A stretch of 64,000 bases of DNA from Polyporus tsugae (GCA_024305745.1 JAHRBS010000013.1:2108001-2172000), one strand, 5' to 3'; positions 1-12,226 are shown, counted from the stretch's first letter. Made by a program: numbers and translations. Notes: a model not told the origin generated them from the letters alone.

Positions 1-577
1 ATGAATCCCGCCATTCACCAGTTTATTGTGATGCTCCCCTCACCTGGTGTAGGCGGCACCATCTCCTTAGCATCGGCAGACCCCTTCGATGCGCCGCTCG
101 TGAACCCCGACCTCCTCGGCACAGACGTCGACCTCGCCATCATGCGTGCAGCCATCAAGGCGGCGCGCGCGTTCATCGCGGCTCCCGCCTGGGCGGACTA
201 CGTCATCAGCGAGTTCGGCGCGTTCGCGAACGCGACGACCGACGACGCGCTCGATGCGTACATCCGCGACAACGCGGACACGGTCGACCATCCGATCGGG
301 ACGGTGCCGATAGGGAAGGGTGCGGAGGGTGCGCTCAACGCGGATTTGACGGTGAAGGGGACCGTGGGGCTGAGGGTCGTCGACGCGTCTGCATTCGTAA
401 GTGTTTTTTATACTGCTTCAGGTCTATGTTTTCAGCCGAGTCGCTGATGGGTTTGATGACTGGCAGCCTTTCATCCCTTCGGGGCATACGCAAGGTCCGA
501 CGTATATTGTGGCCGAGCGGGCTGCAGCGCTTGTGAAGGCAAGCTTGAGCCGTGCCCTTGGCAATCGCGAATTTTAA
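1..577 (+). CDS. GMC oxidoreductase (aryl-alcohol-oxidase-like), C-terminal part, cut by window start
   Basis: This is the C-terminal substrate-binding part of a GMC-family FAD oxidoreductase, which in wood-decay fungi oxidises aryl alcohols and releases H2O2. Exons are 1-396 and 467-577, joined by a 70-nt GT-AG intron. The protein reads through INPxLLGTDVDLAIM-like and DHPIGT segments. It then continues across the intron as DASAF-PFIPSGHTQGP and ends at TAA 575-577. The His of DHPIGT and the His of SGHTQGP correspond to the catalytic His pair of the family. The ATG at base 1 is probably internal, because the FAD-binding half would lie upstream. The frame is clean, so this copy may belong to an intact gene, unlike the related fragment at 2703-3228. 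Confidence 0.85.
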
Positions 578-874
578 AGGATGTTATGTATCGTGTGCGA
601 CGTGTAGGATTCGATGGATGTTTCTATCAAGACTGACGTCATCTCAGACTCCGGTTTATCTGTCATTGAGGATGCGAGTACACGAACCATATTTATTCCA
701 CCATTCACGAACCGCGCCCCCGAAATATATATGTAGTTGCAGACCAGGGTGTTTTGTGATCCTCTGGTTGCATTGGTAGTGACTCTGGCACTATCGGCCA
801 CGGCCTGGCAGTCGAGCGCTCGTTGTTGCCAGTTACACAGCCACGAAACAAGTTGACTCCTTCCCACCCGGGCC

Positions 875-2637
875 ATGTCTCACCGTCCGCTCAATGCTCT
901 CGAACGTAAATTGCACCAGGCTGCTTTCGCTAAGCCAGATAAGGTGCGTTCAGATTTGTCTCCACGGCCGGTACTACTAAACAGCCCCGTCAGATCTTAT
1001 CGCAGAAAGAAATCGACAGCCTCGGGGCTGACCCTGCAGAGCGCACTTCGGCCATTAATTTCCTCCTGGGCACGGTGCGTATGTGAAATGACTTTGCTTC
1101 CACAGCCTGACATTCAGTGTGCGCGCAGGGGCTCTTCGTTGTGCTCGCCCGTCCAGGTTCAAGGATCCTTTATAGGGCAGTGTCCCAGGACGTGCTTCTT
1201 GTCCGTCGCGTTGGTGAGATGCTCGGAGATGAGTGACTCGATCTAAGTTACTCTTAGTAAGAAAGGTCTTGGTCAAGAGGAGACGCTGGTTCTTGACCGC
1301 ATACGGGCAGCAGGAAATCAAGGTGCGATGCTCCCGTCTTGGCGATGATGGAGTCCTGATAAACTACGCTGGCAGGTCTCTGGACGAAGCATATCAAAGG
1401 GCAGACACAATTACACCAGACCCTGGTTGACAAATGCCTCAAGTCACTAACACAAAAGCAACTCATCAAGACCGTCAATGATGTCCGGGTAGGTTCAAGT
1501 ACTCGTGAGCTAACGGTCGTCGTAGTGATATTAAGAAACAGTGTTCGACGCGCAAGATATATATGCTGGCCCATCTTGAGCCCTCCGTCGAGCTTACTGG
1601 CGGCCCGTGGTACACCGACAAGGAGCTAGACACTGAATTCATCAAGCTGCTGAGCGACGTCTGCCTTAAGATTGTCAGAGATCGTGTGAGCAGTTCCACT
1701 GAAATAGCATCTGGTGCCCTGCGTTGAACAGCACATTACAGAGTTTTCCGAAGGCCGTTCAAGGAGAGGACACCTCTGTTAGACGGCTTTACCCGCCTTG
1801 CACATTCGTCTTACCCGACCGCTCCTCAGATCTTGGTACATTTTGGAGTTTGAGTTGAATGCTTTCACTTGTTATTGAATCACGGTGCACCGTGTTATAG
1901 GAGCTGATTAAAAAGAGTAGAGTCACGGAAACTGAGCTCACAGTCCATCACGCGGAGATGCTGCTGGAAGTCCTGATCCTGGATGGGAGGATAGAGAAGG
2001 TCAGTGATGATCTGCATCTTGATATTCGACGCCTCTCACCCGCTGGTCATACTAGATTCCCGCTTTTCATGTCCCGGAACTTACTGGGGATGAAGACCCA
2101 GGTTCGGAGGGGGAAGCAAGGCTCTCCAAGAAGGTGCCCAAAAGAAAACATCGCCGAGATCGGAATGATGATTCCGATTCCAGCATAGATACGGAGGTGG
2201 ATCGCACAGCCGCCGATTCCGAGAACAATATGTCTACAAGCGACGATAACCGACCCCCACGCAAACGACGTTGCCGGCACCACAAGAGTCATTCCGATGA
2301 CGAACTTGAATCTCGACGGAAGCGGAAGGGTAGGAAGAAGAGTGTGAGCTCTTCCAGCGACACGGAGGATGAAGAGGATCCTGCTGAAGAAGGGCCGCCG
2401 GAACCTTCCGGTAGTCAGAATATTGTGTCGAGGAAGTCTCGGAAAACTGCAGGGCCGGAGATTGGTGGAATGGGAGACACAATATGGCTGACGAGCGGAT
2501 TCGCGTATCGCGCTGTCCACGACGAGCGCGTTACCTCGGGCCTCAATCAGACCCCTTGCGTCGTCTGTCCTGTCTACAACTTTTGTCGCGATGGGGGGCC
2601 AGTCAACCCTCAGCAATGTGCGTTCTACGAAGCTTGA
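875..2637 (+). pseudogene. RNA polymerase III subunit RPC6/RPC34-like, probably decaying copy
   Basis: The product matches RPC34/RPC6, the Pol III initiation subunit. It has an N-terminal winged-helix start (MSHRPLNALERKLHQAAF). It also has the block LWTKHIKG-QTQLHQTLVDKCLKSL, an ELTGGPWYTDKELDTEFI block, RVTETELTVHHAEMLL, and a C-terminal cysteine cluster PCVVCPVYNFC...C that in the family binds an Fe-S cluster. Between 2100 and 2480 lies a long Ser/Asp/Lys/Arg-rich linker. Signs of decay: the conserved DR-SFPK frame (exon from 1742) and the SYPTAPQIL frame are offset by one base near 1797-1800. Splice junctions near 1250 and 1526 restore frame only through weak AAG acceptors. TGA (2635-2637) falls where the family usually has a Trp, next to the natural end. 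An alternative is sequencing indels, or an unusual intron at 1779-1830. Confidence 0.65.
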
Positions 2638-2702
2638 CTACCTTCTGGAGGCAAGTCTTTAGAGTAGGTTCATCATGTAAGTATCTTAATCTCGCTTAGT
2701 AT

Positions 2703-3228
2703 GTGGGCATACTATTTACCCCGCTCATCAATCCAGCCCTGCTCGGGAACACAGTATCGACCTCGCGATCATCCGTGAGGCCGTCAAAGCTGCGCGCCTT
2801 TTCGTTGAGGCGGCGCCCGTTTGGTCATCGTCAGCGAGTTCGGGGAGAATTCGCGAACGCGACGACGGACGAAGCGCTCGACAGGTACATCCGCAACAAC
2901 GCGAACATCCCGTCGGCTCGGTGGCGATGGGCAAGGACGAGAGTACGCCCCTTACTCCGGACTTGAGAACCTATCGGAGAGAAAGAGGGCTAGGTTCGAC
3001 AGAGCGCGGCCGGCGCGCCCTGTGAAGGTGTGCGGGACCATTGGCTTGCGAGTCGTGGATGCTTCGGCTTTCGTGAGTGCTTGTGTTGGGAGGGTGAAGA
3101 GTCCGAGGGTGCTGGTTCTGATGTTGTTCCTGTAGCCTTTCATTCCCTCAGGGCATACCCAGGGTCCGAATTACAACATTCTCGCAGAACGCGCGGCGCA
3201 TCTCGTCCGCGCTGATTTGGGGATATAA
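2703..3228 (+). pseudogene. Decayed GMC oxidoreductase C-terminal fragment
   Basis: This stretch repeats the same C-terminal GMC region as 1-577 in broken form. INPALLGNTV is followed one base out of frame by DLAIIREAVKAARLF. The segment EFANATTDEALDRYIRNNAN is in another frame, and the HPVGS-like region has lost bases. The end is preserved: GTIGLRVVDASAF closes at 3072, an intron at 3073-3135 follows, and the last exon 3136-3228 reads PFIPSGHTQGPNYNILAERA and stops at TAA 3226-3228. There is no FAD-binding N-terminal half. It lies immediately 3' of the RPC6-like copy, so GMC tail, RPC6 and GMC tail form a duplicated arrangement. Confidence 0.8.
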
Positions 3229-3736
3229 GATGGCCTTTTGCGAATGCTATTAATGCGGATGTATATCGAAGCCTGAGACGTGCACGGTACAGCGGCCTGA
3301 AATGGTGGAGCTCCTTTTCCCTTAAAATGACGGTCCCGTACGGAACACAATCACAATCACCACGTCTTGAAGTCTATACGATGGACACAACGCTCTTTCA
3401 AGTTTCGCCGAACGCACGCGGCGGCGGCGATCGATGCGCGCAAAGTGGCTCTGAGTCTTGGATGAACGGCCCGAGTCGCGTCGGGGTCATGTCTGAACGA
3501 ACACCTTAGCTGTCTTGCGGCGGACTGGCGACTGGCTGAAAGACAAGGGAGTTGCCTGGAATGGGGAGCTGGCGGGAAGTCAGTGTGCGGTCATCGTCTG
3601 GAAGCGGGCCGGAGAGAGTGCGACGCGCCGGTTGTGGCCGAGTGACGTCGAGGTAGGCGCGTCGCAAGTTGCCCTCGTTCTCTCTGCGGGCTCAGATTCT
3701 TCTTCGACGTCGCACCCCTCCCTCTCCCCTCCCACC

Positions 3737-6700
3737 ATGCCCAGCGGCCCACACTATTCGTCCGAGCCTGACCAGGACGATGTCGGACTTGGTGTCACCC
3801 CGACACCCACGCCGGGGCCCCGAGGGCCGCTATACCGCAGTATGAGCCACAATTCCCAGTGGTCGATCCCCGAGACCCCCTCGCATCACCTCCAGGGTAC
3901 GTCTTACTTCACACACCGCCCCGCCTCCCCTTCCCCGCGCCGCGTACATTCCGCGAACCCGAGTGCCGCTGGTAGGAATCACTCTACCAGCTCGGCATCC
4001 AGGCGGAGGGCTGTCCGCAGTACCAGCATCACCAGCTCCCATACGACAACGAGGGGGTACAGCGACGATGGCGTGGCCTTGAGCGAGGAGAACGAGGATG
4101 ACTTGCGATCTGGGGACGACAACGGCGACTCGTCAGGCAACGACACTCCTCAACCTGGCGATGGACGTGCAGGCGATGACGATGAAGAGGAGGGCCACGA
4201 GGAGGATCCCATTACTCTCAAGGACCGACAATCGCTCATCAACGTCGAACACCCCTTCGGTCTTCCCATCTGGAAACCCGCACTGTACAAGAAGCAGCGT
4301 TCGGTCACCAAGTACGCGGACCAGGCGCTACACTCGGTCCCCAGTGCGCAGGCCGAGCGCCACCTCCTCCCAGGCAACATCTTTTGGCTCGTCGCGTTCG
4401 GATGGTGGCTCGCGATCAGCTGCTTTGCTGTTTCCGCTGTTCTTTTCGTCATCCCCAAAGGCGGCCGAGACTACTCGACCCTCGTATTCGGTCTGGGATG
4501 GTACATCGCGTGGCCCTTTGGGAAGTACGTCGAGGGCGACCTCGGTGCCCTTCCGGACGACGAGGAGCAGGCCATTCCTCCGAATTCCGCTCAAAGCGAG
4601 CACTTCCCCGAGGATGTCCGCGCCGGAGGCCCCTCCCAAGTTCCCTCCTCTGCTTATTCGACGATAACGCCTCGGAATGCGATCATCCAAGAGCCCAGCT
4701 CGGAGTCGTGGGCCGGAATGCCTACTGAGACCACATCCCTTCTCGGACATCAGAACGGCGCTCCAACCCGTCCTCCCACACAGCCTGCAAAGGCATACGG
4801 CGCGACTGTCAAGAATGCGTATGGCGTCGATATCGATGTCATGGCCGAGAGCACAGCGGAGTACTGGTTGGGCAAGGCATGTTTCTGGCTTGCGTTGGTC
4901 ACCGTCATTGCGCCCCTTCTTCTCTTGGTGTCCCTCGTCTGCTGGTTCTTCATCTTCACCATCCCTATGGCCAGGCTCAACTGGGCCCTCATCACCCATC
5001 TGTTTGAGCACCCGACCTCGATTCGCTTCTGCTCGGCGCCCGTTATCCCTGTTGCGGATGATGGGGAGGAAGTGCGCGAGGGTGAAGAAGGTCGCGACGT
5101 CGAAGCAACTCCGGTGGCTTTCAAGCATCCCAGACTTTCCGCTGGTCAAGCCGCGCCATCTGGCTCCCCGACCTCTACTGTCCTCCTATGTACCTACCGG
5201 GCTTGGGGTTGGAAGTACTACAAGTACACGGTCGGCGGCGTTAACATCATCTTCGTCAATCTCCTTCCGTTCGTGCTATTAACCATCCTCGACGGCATCG
5301 TCCTCCTCCCTTTGGTCGAGGGCTGGGAGCATCAAGGACAGCATGTACCCGCATTCCTCACCTTCATCACGGCCCGTGCACTCATCTTCGTGATGAGTCT
5401 GGCATCTGTCATCCCACTCTCCTACTTCATTGGAATGGCCGTCGCCTCCATCTCTGCCCAGTCGTCTATCGGAATGGGTGCGGTCATCAACGCAACTTTT
5501 GGTTCCATCATCGAAATCATCCTCTACGGCATCGCGCTTACTGAGAGCAAAGGTCACCTCGTCGAGGGCTCCATCGTTGGCAGCTTGCTCGCCGGTGTTC
5601 TTCTGATGCCGGGCATGAGTATGGTCAGTGGTGCGATCAGAAGAAAGGAGATGAAGTTCAACGCCAAGAGTGCCGGCGTTACCAGTATGCTGCTTATCAT
5701 GGCGTTCATTGGAACCATTGTTCCGACGCTATTCTATCAGACGTACGGCAGTGTGAGTAGCTTTCTTCACCTTATCAAATATTGACACTCAACGCGACAC
5801 CTGCAGTTTGAACTCGTTTGCGACGGATGCCCTTCACACGACGACTCGTCCTTAACGAAGCCTTGGGTGTGCCAGCACTGCTATTACACGCACCCTGACC
5901 CGATGTTCGATCCCTTCTACCAGTCCACGGTCAAGCGTTTGATGTTCTTCTGCGCTGTCGTCCTCGTCTTCGTAAGCCCTCGTGGTTCTCGTATATCGCA
6001 TGTGTATTGACAACGTCTTTATAGTCGTACCTCATTGGTTTGTGGTTCTCTTTGCGCACGCACGCTAGTCAGATCTGGCAGAACCCTCAGCAACTTCTGC
6101 AAGCCGCTGAGCTCGCGGCTCCGCCCAATCGCATTTCAATCTACCATCGTCTTCTCCCTGGGGGGCAAAACAAACACTCCCTGCACCACAAGCCAAGCGT
6201 CTTAACAACGCACACGGTCGAGAGCCATTCGCCGTCGCGGAGTGAAACACCTGTCCCTCGTGTACACGAGCCCCTGCTCACCACTACAGACGCTGCGCAA
6301 CCCGCAGTGCAGCTCACCGTCCCTTCAGCCCTTGCCCAACCGGCTAGCAATCGTCGCATCTCATATGCTAATCCTCCCGTCGTCAACGGTCCGAGCTTCA
6401 CCCCCATTATGGAGAGTGTCGATCATGCGATGAAGGATACGGGCATCCAACCACTTCAGCTCCCTGGTAGCATCACCACGGACGACTTCACGCGCGCGGT
6501 CGCCGTCGCCACAGTGAGTGCGCTCCGCCACCAGCAGCACCGCTCGCCCGCGCGTCTCCGGACATCTGGCGCGGAGATGGATGCGGGGCAGGGTGGGCAT
6601 GGTGGACACGATGCGCCTTCGTGGAGTCGATCGACGAGCGCGAGCGTGCTCTTGGCCTGTACGGCGTTGTATGCTATCATTGCTGGTACGTCCCTTCTCA

Positions 6701-7360
6701 TCATGTTCCGCAGGGGAATATGCTGAGCTGAAGTGATTTTGGGAACACAGAGATACTGGTCGACGTCGTTGATGTTATTCTGGAGGGTTCGGGCATCGAC
6801 GAGAAGTTCCTCGGTGTCACCTTGTTTGCGCTCGTTCCGAACACGACGGAGTTTATGAACGCCATCTCATTTGCGATGAACGGTAACATCGCGCTCAGGT
6901 AAGGAGGTTGTCGCGATCCGTTTTTGGTACGCTACTGACGTCCATCCCCTTTAGCATGGAGATCGGCTCTGCATATGCGCTCCAGGTCTGTCTGCTCCAG
7001 ATCCCGGCCATGGTCGCGTTTTCTGCTTGGTACGCTCCGGAGAAGATGGGCTCTGTCGCGAACACCTTCACGTGAGTTACTGCTCCCTATGCAGAGTGAT
7101 GTTCTCGTACTGACTTCGCTGGCAGCCTGATCTTCCCTCGCTGGGACGTCGTCGCGATCATCCTGTCGGTGTTCTTAATGACGTACACCTACATTGAAGC
7201 GAAGAGCAACTACCACCGCGGCAGCATCCTCATACTTTCCTACTTGGTGCTCCTCTCCGGCTTCTATTACGCCCCGAACCGCGCCGACGAAGACGACGCG
7301 CTCGGTGGTTACTTCCAGCCGCTTGTTCAGTCAGTCGCGTCGTTCCTCTCCCTTCACTGA
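3737..7360 (+). CDS. Vnx1/CAX-type cation:H+ antiporter
   Basis: This is a membrane antiporter of the Ca2+/cation exchanger superfamily, probably vacuolar or ER and acting on Ca2+ or monovalent cations. Exons are 3737-5752, 5807-5971, 6025-6685, 6751-6898, 6955-7071 and 7126-7360, giving 1113 aa. The first ~150 residues are Ser/Pro/acid-rich. Next comes the Vnx1-type N-terminal domain ([18 protein letters not shown]...) with two membrane segments. The exchanger core follows, with repeat c-1 ([19 protein letters not shown]) and repeat c-2 ([18 protein letters not shown] then [13 protein letters not shown]). A long hydrophilic loop separates the two halves. The start ATG follows a C/T-rich leader and has an ACC context. 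The N-terminal domain points to the Vnx1 branch rather than the short CAX proteins; substrate preference is inferred. Confidence 0.88.
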
Positions 7361-8009
7361 GACCGGCAACCCATAGTCAACAACCTGTTGAACCTTTTTA
7401 CCGTACACATCACCTTTGATACCCTGATGCCACTTGCAGGGTGATAATATATATACCTTGCTTCTTGCCACGACACCTCCTTTCGTTCGCTCTCCAGCCC
7501 TTCCAATGCTCTCTCACTCATCAAGTTATACATCGTATCTTAGCCCTTCCCCCCCCTTCCCCTCCACATGATGTCTGTGCCGCTCTCTGTCTCTTTCTCT
7601 CTATAGCTAACTAAGTACATATACACCCCGCAACTTGCCAATGGGACAATGATCATGACGTCTTACCGTTCCGCTCCACAGTACATAGCTGTGTCCCACA
7701 CAATGTATCCGGATTTACACCTCTGCCGTGGGTATGATGTCCATGCGCCCAAGACTCTGTAGCGACCAAGACGAGTCGGTGTGGCTGTGTATGATGCTAG
7801 GTACGCGGTGAGTAAGAACCTTCACAAATCCGGTACATATATCGAACCATATCACTGACATGCTGAATCGTGCGTTTGTCCGGTCGCAGCGTGCTCGCAC
7901 CGTCCCTATCCTAAACGTTGTCGAGCGCTATATACTCCCTCATACGAAAACCGCCATACCAACGAGACCCTTGCCATTTTCGCGGGCCGCCTGAGTGCGT
8001 GCGTCTTCC
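7361..8009. other. Intergenic, no gene seen
   Basis: This is the 3' flank of the antiporter gene and the 5' flank of the ERG24 pseudogene. It is C/T-rich around 7540-7600. I saw no conserved reading frame, RNA gene or repeat. Confidence 0.6.
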
Positions 8010-9669
8010 ATGGCTCGTCTACCCTCGAAATCTCTGACCCTCAACCCGCAGACGGCCCGCTATGAGTTCATGGGGCCCCTCGGGGCACTGTTGGTCGTCA
8101 TCGGCGTCCCGGTGACGATGTACGGGCTGTACTTCGGCTGCTCCGAGCAAACTGGCGGCTGCCCACCTGCGCTCGACACCACGGCGATCGTCGCGGCGCT
8201 CTCGAGCTGGACGTGGTGGAAGGGCCTGTGGGACACGGAGGCGGCGCTGGCGTACTTGGCGTGGTACGCGTAGGTGGTCGTTGCGTGGCTCGTGCCTCCG
8301 GGGGCGTGGGTCGAGGGGACGGTCATGCGCGATGGCAGGAGGAAGAAGTACAGGATCAATGGTGCGTGCGCTCAGTGTAGTCTTTGCTGTGCTGGGAAAA
8401 GCGTTCATGGGTGTATGCAGCGTTTTCCACCGCCCTGCTGGCCCTGGGCGGTACTGCCGGGGCTTTGTACCGGAAGGGACCTGAACCGTTGATGTTCGTC
8501 TACAGAAATTGCAACTAGGGCTGCTCACGGCGTCGACGTTCATGTCCCTCGTGCAAGCTCGTTCGTGTGTTACGTCGCGTCCTTCCGTGAGAGCGTGCTG
8601 CTCGTGCTCGGCGGGATACGGGGAGCCATATATCTATGACGTACTTTCGCTCAGATTTGAAGACGGAGGAGCTATGAATATTATGTTTCGCGCTGCAGTT
8701 CTTCGTTGGCCGCGGGCTGCCAGAACCCTTCAATAGGCTCGTTCGACCTCAAGTCGTTCAACGAGCTGAACCCAGGGCTGATCTTCTGGGTCATATTCAA
8801 CACGGGAATAGCGCAGTGTGAGCAAGCCGTTCACCGTGGCGGCATAGGTAGTAATGTCACGGACTCTATGTGGCTTGTCCTCGTATTCCAAGGCTGGTAC
8901 ACCCTTGATGCGGCATACAACGAGGTGCGTTCGGAACATTGGCTCTCCGTCGAAACTCCAGGGTAACGTGCTGCATTCGCCCGGCAGCCAGCGACGATGG
9001 ACATCATGACGGACGGATTCGGATTCATGCTCGCGTCGGCGATCACCTGGTTACCTACCGTTCACGTACACGGTCCAGGCGCGCTACCTCGTCGGTAACC
9101 AGATCGAGCTCGGGCCGTTCTACACCGCGCCGATCCTCGGCGTGAACCTTCTGGAGTAAGTACGACATCTTCCGCGCAGCGATTAGGGAGAAGAACGACT
9201 TCAGGAACGGGAAGAACCCGAAAAGTAGGCGTCGCCCGTACCCGTCGAAACGTCGAAGACTGATGTCCTATAGAGCTCCGATACACGATGCATGACCACG
9301 GAGGGCAGCAGTAAGCTGTTGACATCGGGCTGGTGGGGCAGGAGCAGACATCCCAACTATTTGTATGCGTCTCCAGTTCGCGCGGAATACGGAGTCTTTC
9401 GTTGATTGTTTTCTTAGGGGAGATCTGCTTACGGCCCTTGCATGGTCGCTTCCGACAGGGTTTAACATGCCGATCATGTGCTTCTACGTGACCTGGGTTA
9501 CTGTTGGTCCATCGCGAAAGGCGAGACGGCGAGGCTTGTGAAAAGAAGTGCGTTCCTCTTTCTGGGCTCAGATCGGTTCAGGTACTCACTTGTTTTTGAT
9601 AGGTATGGAAGGGATTGGATAAAGTATAAACAGCTCGTGCCGTGGCGGATCATACCATATGTGTACTAA
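8010..9669 (+). pseudogene. Sterol C-14 reductase (ERG24-like) pseudogene
   Basis: This is a decayed copy of the Delta14-sterol reductase gene found intact at 50778-52414. The opening reads NPQTARYEFMGPLGALLVV and continues in frame to WYA. TAG at 8271-8273 then interrupts the coding sequence where the intact paralogue has Phe (WYWFTVVAW). Further similarity is scattered over different frames: [33 protein letters not shown] (8716 onward), [45 protein letters not shown], and the terminal [20 protein letters not shown] ending at TAA 9667-9669. Intron remnants lie at the same places as in the intact gene. Several indels and at least one stop mean it cannot encode a functional reductase. Confidence 0.88.
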
Positions 9670-9943
9670 AGCTATGTGGCGATGATCGCCCGAGTAACCC
9701 ATCCACAATGACATGCACACGCCTCAAAGTTGATGGAAGCCAGGAGGAAACCATCAAGGGACAGTCCGATTCATCGGCATCTGGATATAGGGACCACTGC
9801 GGCCAACGAAGCAAACTTCCGGATACTATTATTACAGGATTTACCTCTCCATACCTACGAACCCAGTGCGAGGATCTCGACTCGTGTCAAACTGTGGTCT
9901 TGCGTCCCCTACTAGTATCGACCGGCCAGCACTTGCAGTACCA

Positions 9944-11689
9944 TCAAACCTTCAGGCCGTCCAAATTATCTATACCATCGTCCACTATCGCCCAGTCCAC
10001 CGAGTCCAGATCTTCGTCGCGCTCAAAGCCGCCGGAAACTTCGTGCATACCGTGATCGATGGTCGCGCCGAAGGGGCTCGCCACTCGTGCGAAACTGAGT
10101 GTGCGTTCCTCGGAGCTGCACAAGGTGGACAGCAGGCGACGCAAGTCCAGCATGACACTCCGCTGGTGCGCTTCCTGGATGTCGAGCAGGAAGCGCGAGA
10201 CCAGAACCGACGCCATACTTTCCGTGGTGTCAGTATGATTAGAACGGTCAGATATGATCGTGAAATCGGTGACGTACGGGCCACAGAATATGACGACGCC
10301 GCTGGCGCCTCCCAGGTCGTCGATCTGCTTTGACTCAGTGACATGTGCTGGGGGAACGCTCGAAAAACACTTACAGCAAGCGCGGTGTACGCGAGTTGGA
10401 GGGCATCCAGGACCGCGAGGGCCCTAGTTCAGAACACGGGAAGTTTAGCATATCATTGAGCGGCGATGCAAGGATATGTGACGTACGCGAAGTGGATCAA
10501 TCCTGTGTACAGTATGCTCATGATCAGCAACCCAAGAAGTGTGTATCCACGGAGGGTGAATGCACACCGTTATACAGCATCACGGTGGATAGTGTCATTC
10601 CGCCAGTTTTCAACAAATCCGAAAGAATCCGTCTGTGTCTGTGAGGCGAGACCCAGTACGTGACCACAAGGAGGAGCATGTCCCCCGCCAAACTGAACAC
10701 CCGCGAAACGACGGTCACTTGTGGAACAGCCGGGTAAGCTTTGGAACGAGATGGAGGGGGAGAGATACCTACATCTACAGAAGACATACCGAATGTGAGT
10801 ATCCGAGGGGATGCTAAGTAGATGAGTCTGTGGATGTACCTTGCATATAGATCGATAGGGGTGAGATCTGCTTCCAAGCATCCGATGATGGGAACAACCA
10901 AGCCTTCTGCGCTGAATGTGTACCGAACCTGTAATGATCCTCAGCAAATGGGTCGATGATGCCATGAAGAGAATGTTCGCACAATAATACATGCCAATGG
11001 GACAGATAGGACGAGGCAGGTAAGCGTCGCGAGGAGTGTGTGGCGAGTAAGCGCATATACACGGAGCACGGCGAAACGTGCTATTAGCTCAAGAAGTAGT
11101 CCGCGACGGTTGTAAATGGCGACATACGAACCTAAAAGGGGCAGATTCGTAATGAAACTCAAGACGAAAGTCGTCCAGACAAGTTGCGTGCAGCTGTATT
11201 GCTACTGTCAGACGGAACGGTGTTCCGGTTTTCCTGTTGTAACTCACCGCTATCACCCCCGTCTCATCAGTTAGTCTCTTACAGATACAGAAAAGATGGA
11301 AGCTGGCTTACCTCATGCGAAATTTGGGAGAATTGGATGAGATATAGGGCATTGTCCAGCAAGGACATATATCTTGCTGCAACATAGAGAGAGGTCGCGC
11401 CAATTGATGCGTCTGGCCAGAACATTGAAATTTCCCGATCTAGACCGATTAACCAGTCGAAAAGAAGAAATGCTAGGTTATGTGCGCTGTTAAACAGTTT
11501 GTTCCGACTATTAGGGACAAATTGAGGAATGCCTTACCTATGACCGCAACGTTGCAATAGTTGTCGTTTAGCCTGTGGGAACATATGAGATTAGCCTCGG
11601 CTCAATATATCGGAAGTAGGTAGATGGACGCACATAGTGTTGAATGTATCGACTACGCCCGCGTAGTCGGGATCTTCCTGAGATGCCAT
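9944..11689 (-). CDS. DUF6533 membrane protein A (possibly broken)
   Basis: This is a fungal DUF6533 seven-helix protein of unknown function. The start MASQEDPDYAGVVDTF (exon 11634-11689) is followed by exon 11538-11572 (NDNYCNVAVI). Next comes the hallmark segment FDWLIGLDREISMFW, then SIGATSLYVAARYMSLLD. Further helices read VWTTFVLSFITNLPLL, ARFAVLRVYALTRH and TLTCLVLSVPLACIIV. The C-terminal exon has the family tail (SVLVSRFLLDIQEAHQRSV...) and ends at 9944. The FDW exon contains a run of five T (near 11460-11465) that puts it one base out of frame with the preceding exon; four T would restore it. The gene is therefore either a recent pseudogene or carries a sequence error. Other splice junctions in the middle were not fully resolved. 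It is more divergent than copies B-D. Confidence 0.7.
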
Positions 11690-12226
11690 GGCCAGCTACT
11701 GCGGGTTTTGTGAAGCTTGAGGCGCAGAGGGTGGACAGATCCCTAGAGTCTCCGTTCTTTCCTTCAGAGAGGCTTCCACGAGCACCGGAAAAGAAGCATG
11801 TTGGCCTCCCATTATCGAAGGCGCGTAGTTGCCGCAGTGCCGAAGGACTATCACCGCACCGTCACGGCAGATGATGTCGACACTGCCGATAACAGTGCTG
11901 CTCAACGATAGGAGTATATGTTGACTTTGGAGTGTTTCAGTGAAGGCCATAACGGGGCCGCACCGATGTGGATCGTACTCACGATGATGAGGTCGCCATC
12001 GGCGCTGGAGCGCATCTATCTTTCGAAGTTCGCTATGCATTGCAACCGTGATCCTTGTGGACTGAAAAGAAAAGAAAAGCCTTCAAGTCTCCAAGGAGAC
12101 TTCTCCATACATCCTCTCCGGCGTGAAGCGTGAGAGGCGTAAATAGAAACTTGCTGTGCTGGTATGCTCCAAGCTGCTGCGTGCCACCAAACAGGGTCAT
12201 TCCCAGTGTCCACCAGCCGAGCTAAT
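11690..12226. other. Intergenic upstream of DUF6533 A
   Basis: This is the 5' flank of the minus-strand DUF6533 gene A. A minus-strand open frame at 11696-12040 has no recognisable domain and overlaps the presumed promoter. I see no supported gene. Confidence 0.5.

Noticed and set aside
1779..1830. A GT-AG intron removing the YPTAPQ block in the RPC6-like copy
   Set aside because: It would restore the frame, but it deletes sequence that matches the conserved protein, so an indel is the simpler explanation; RNA data could overturn this.
4328..5149. 273-aa minus-strand open frame inside the antiporter gene
   Set aside because: Antisense to conserved antiporter coding sequence and without any recognisable motif.
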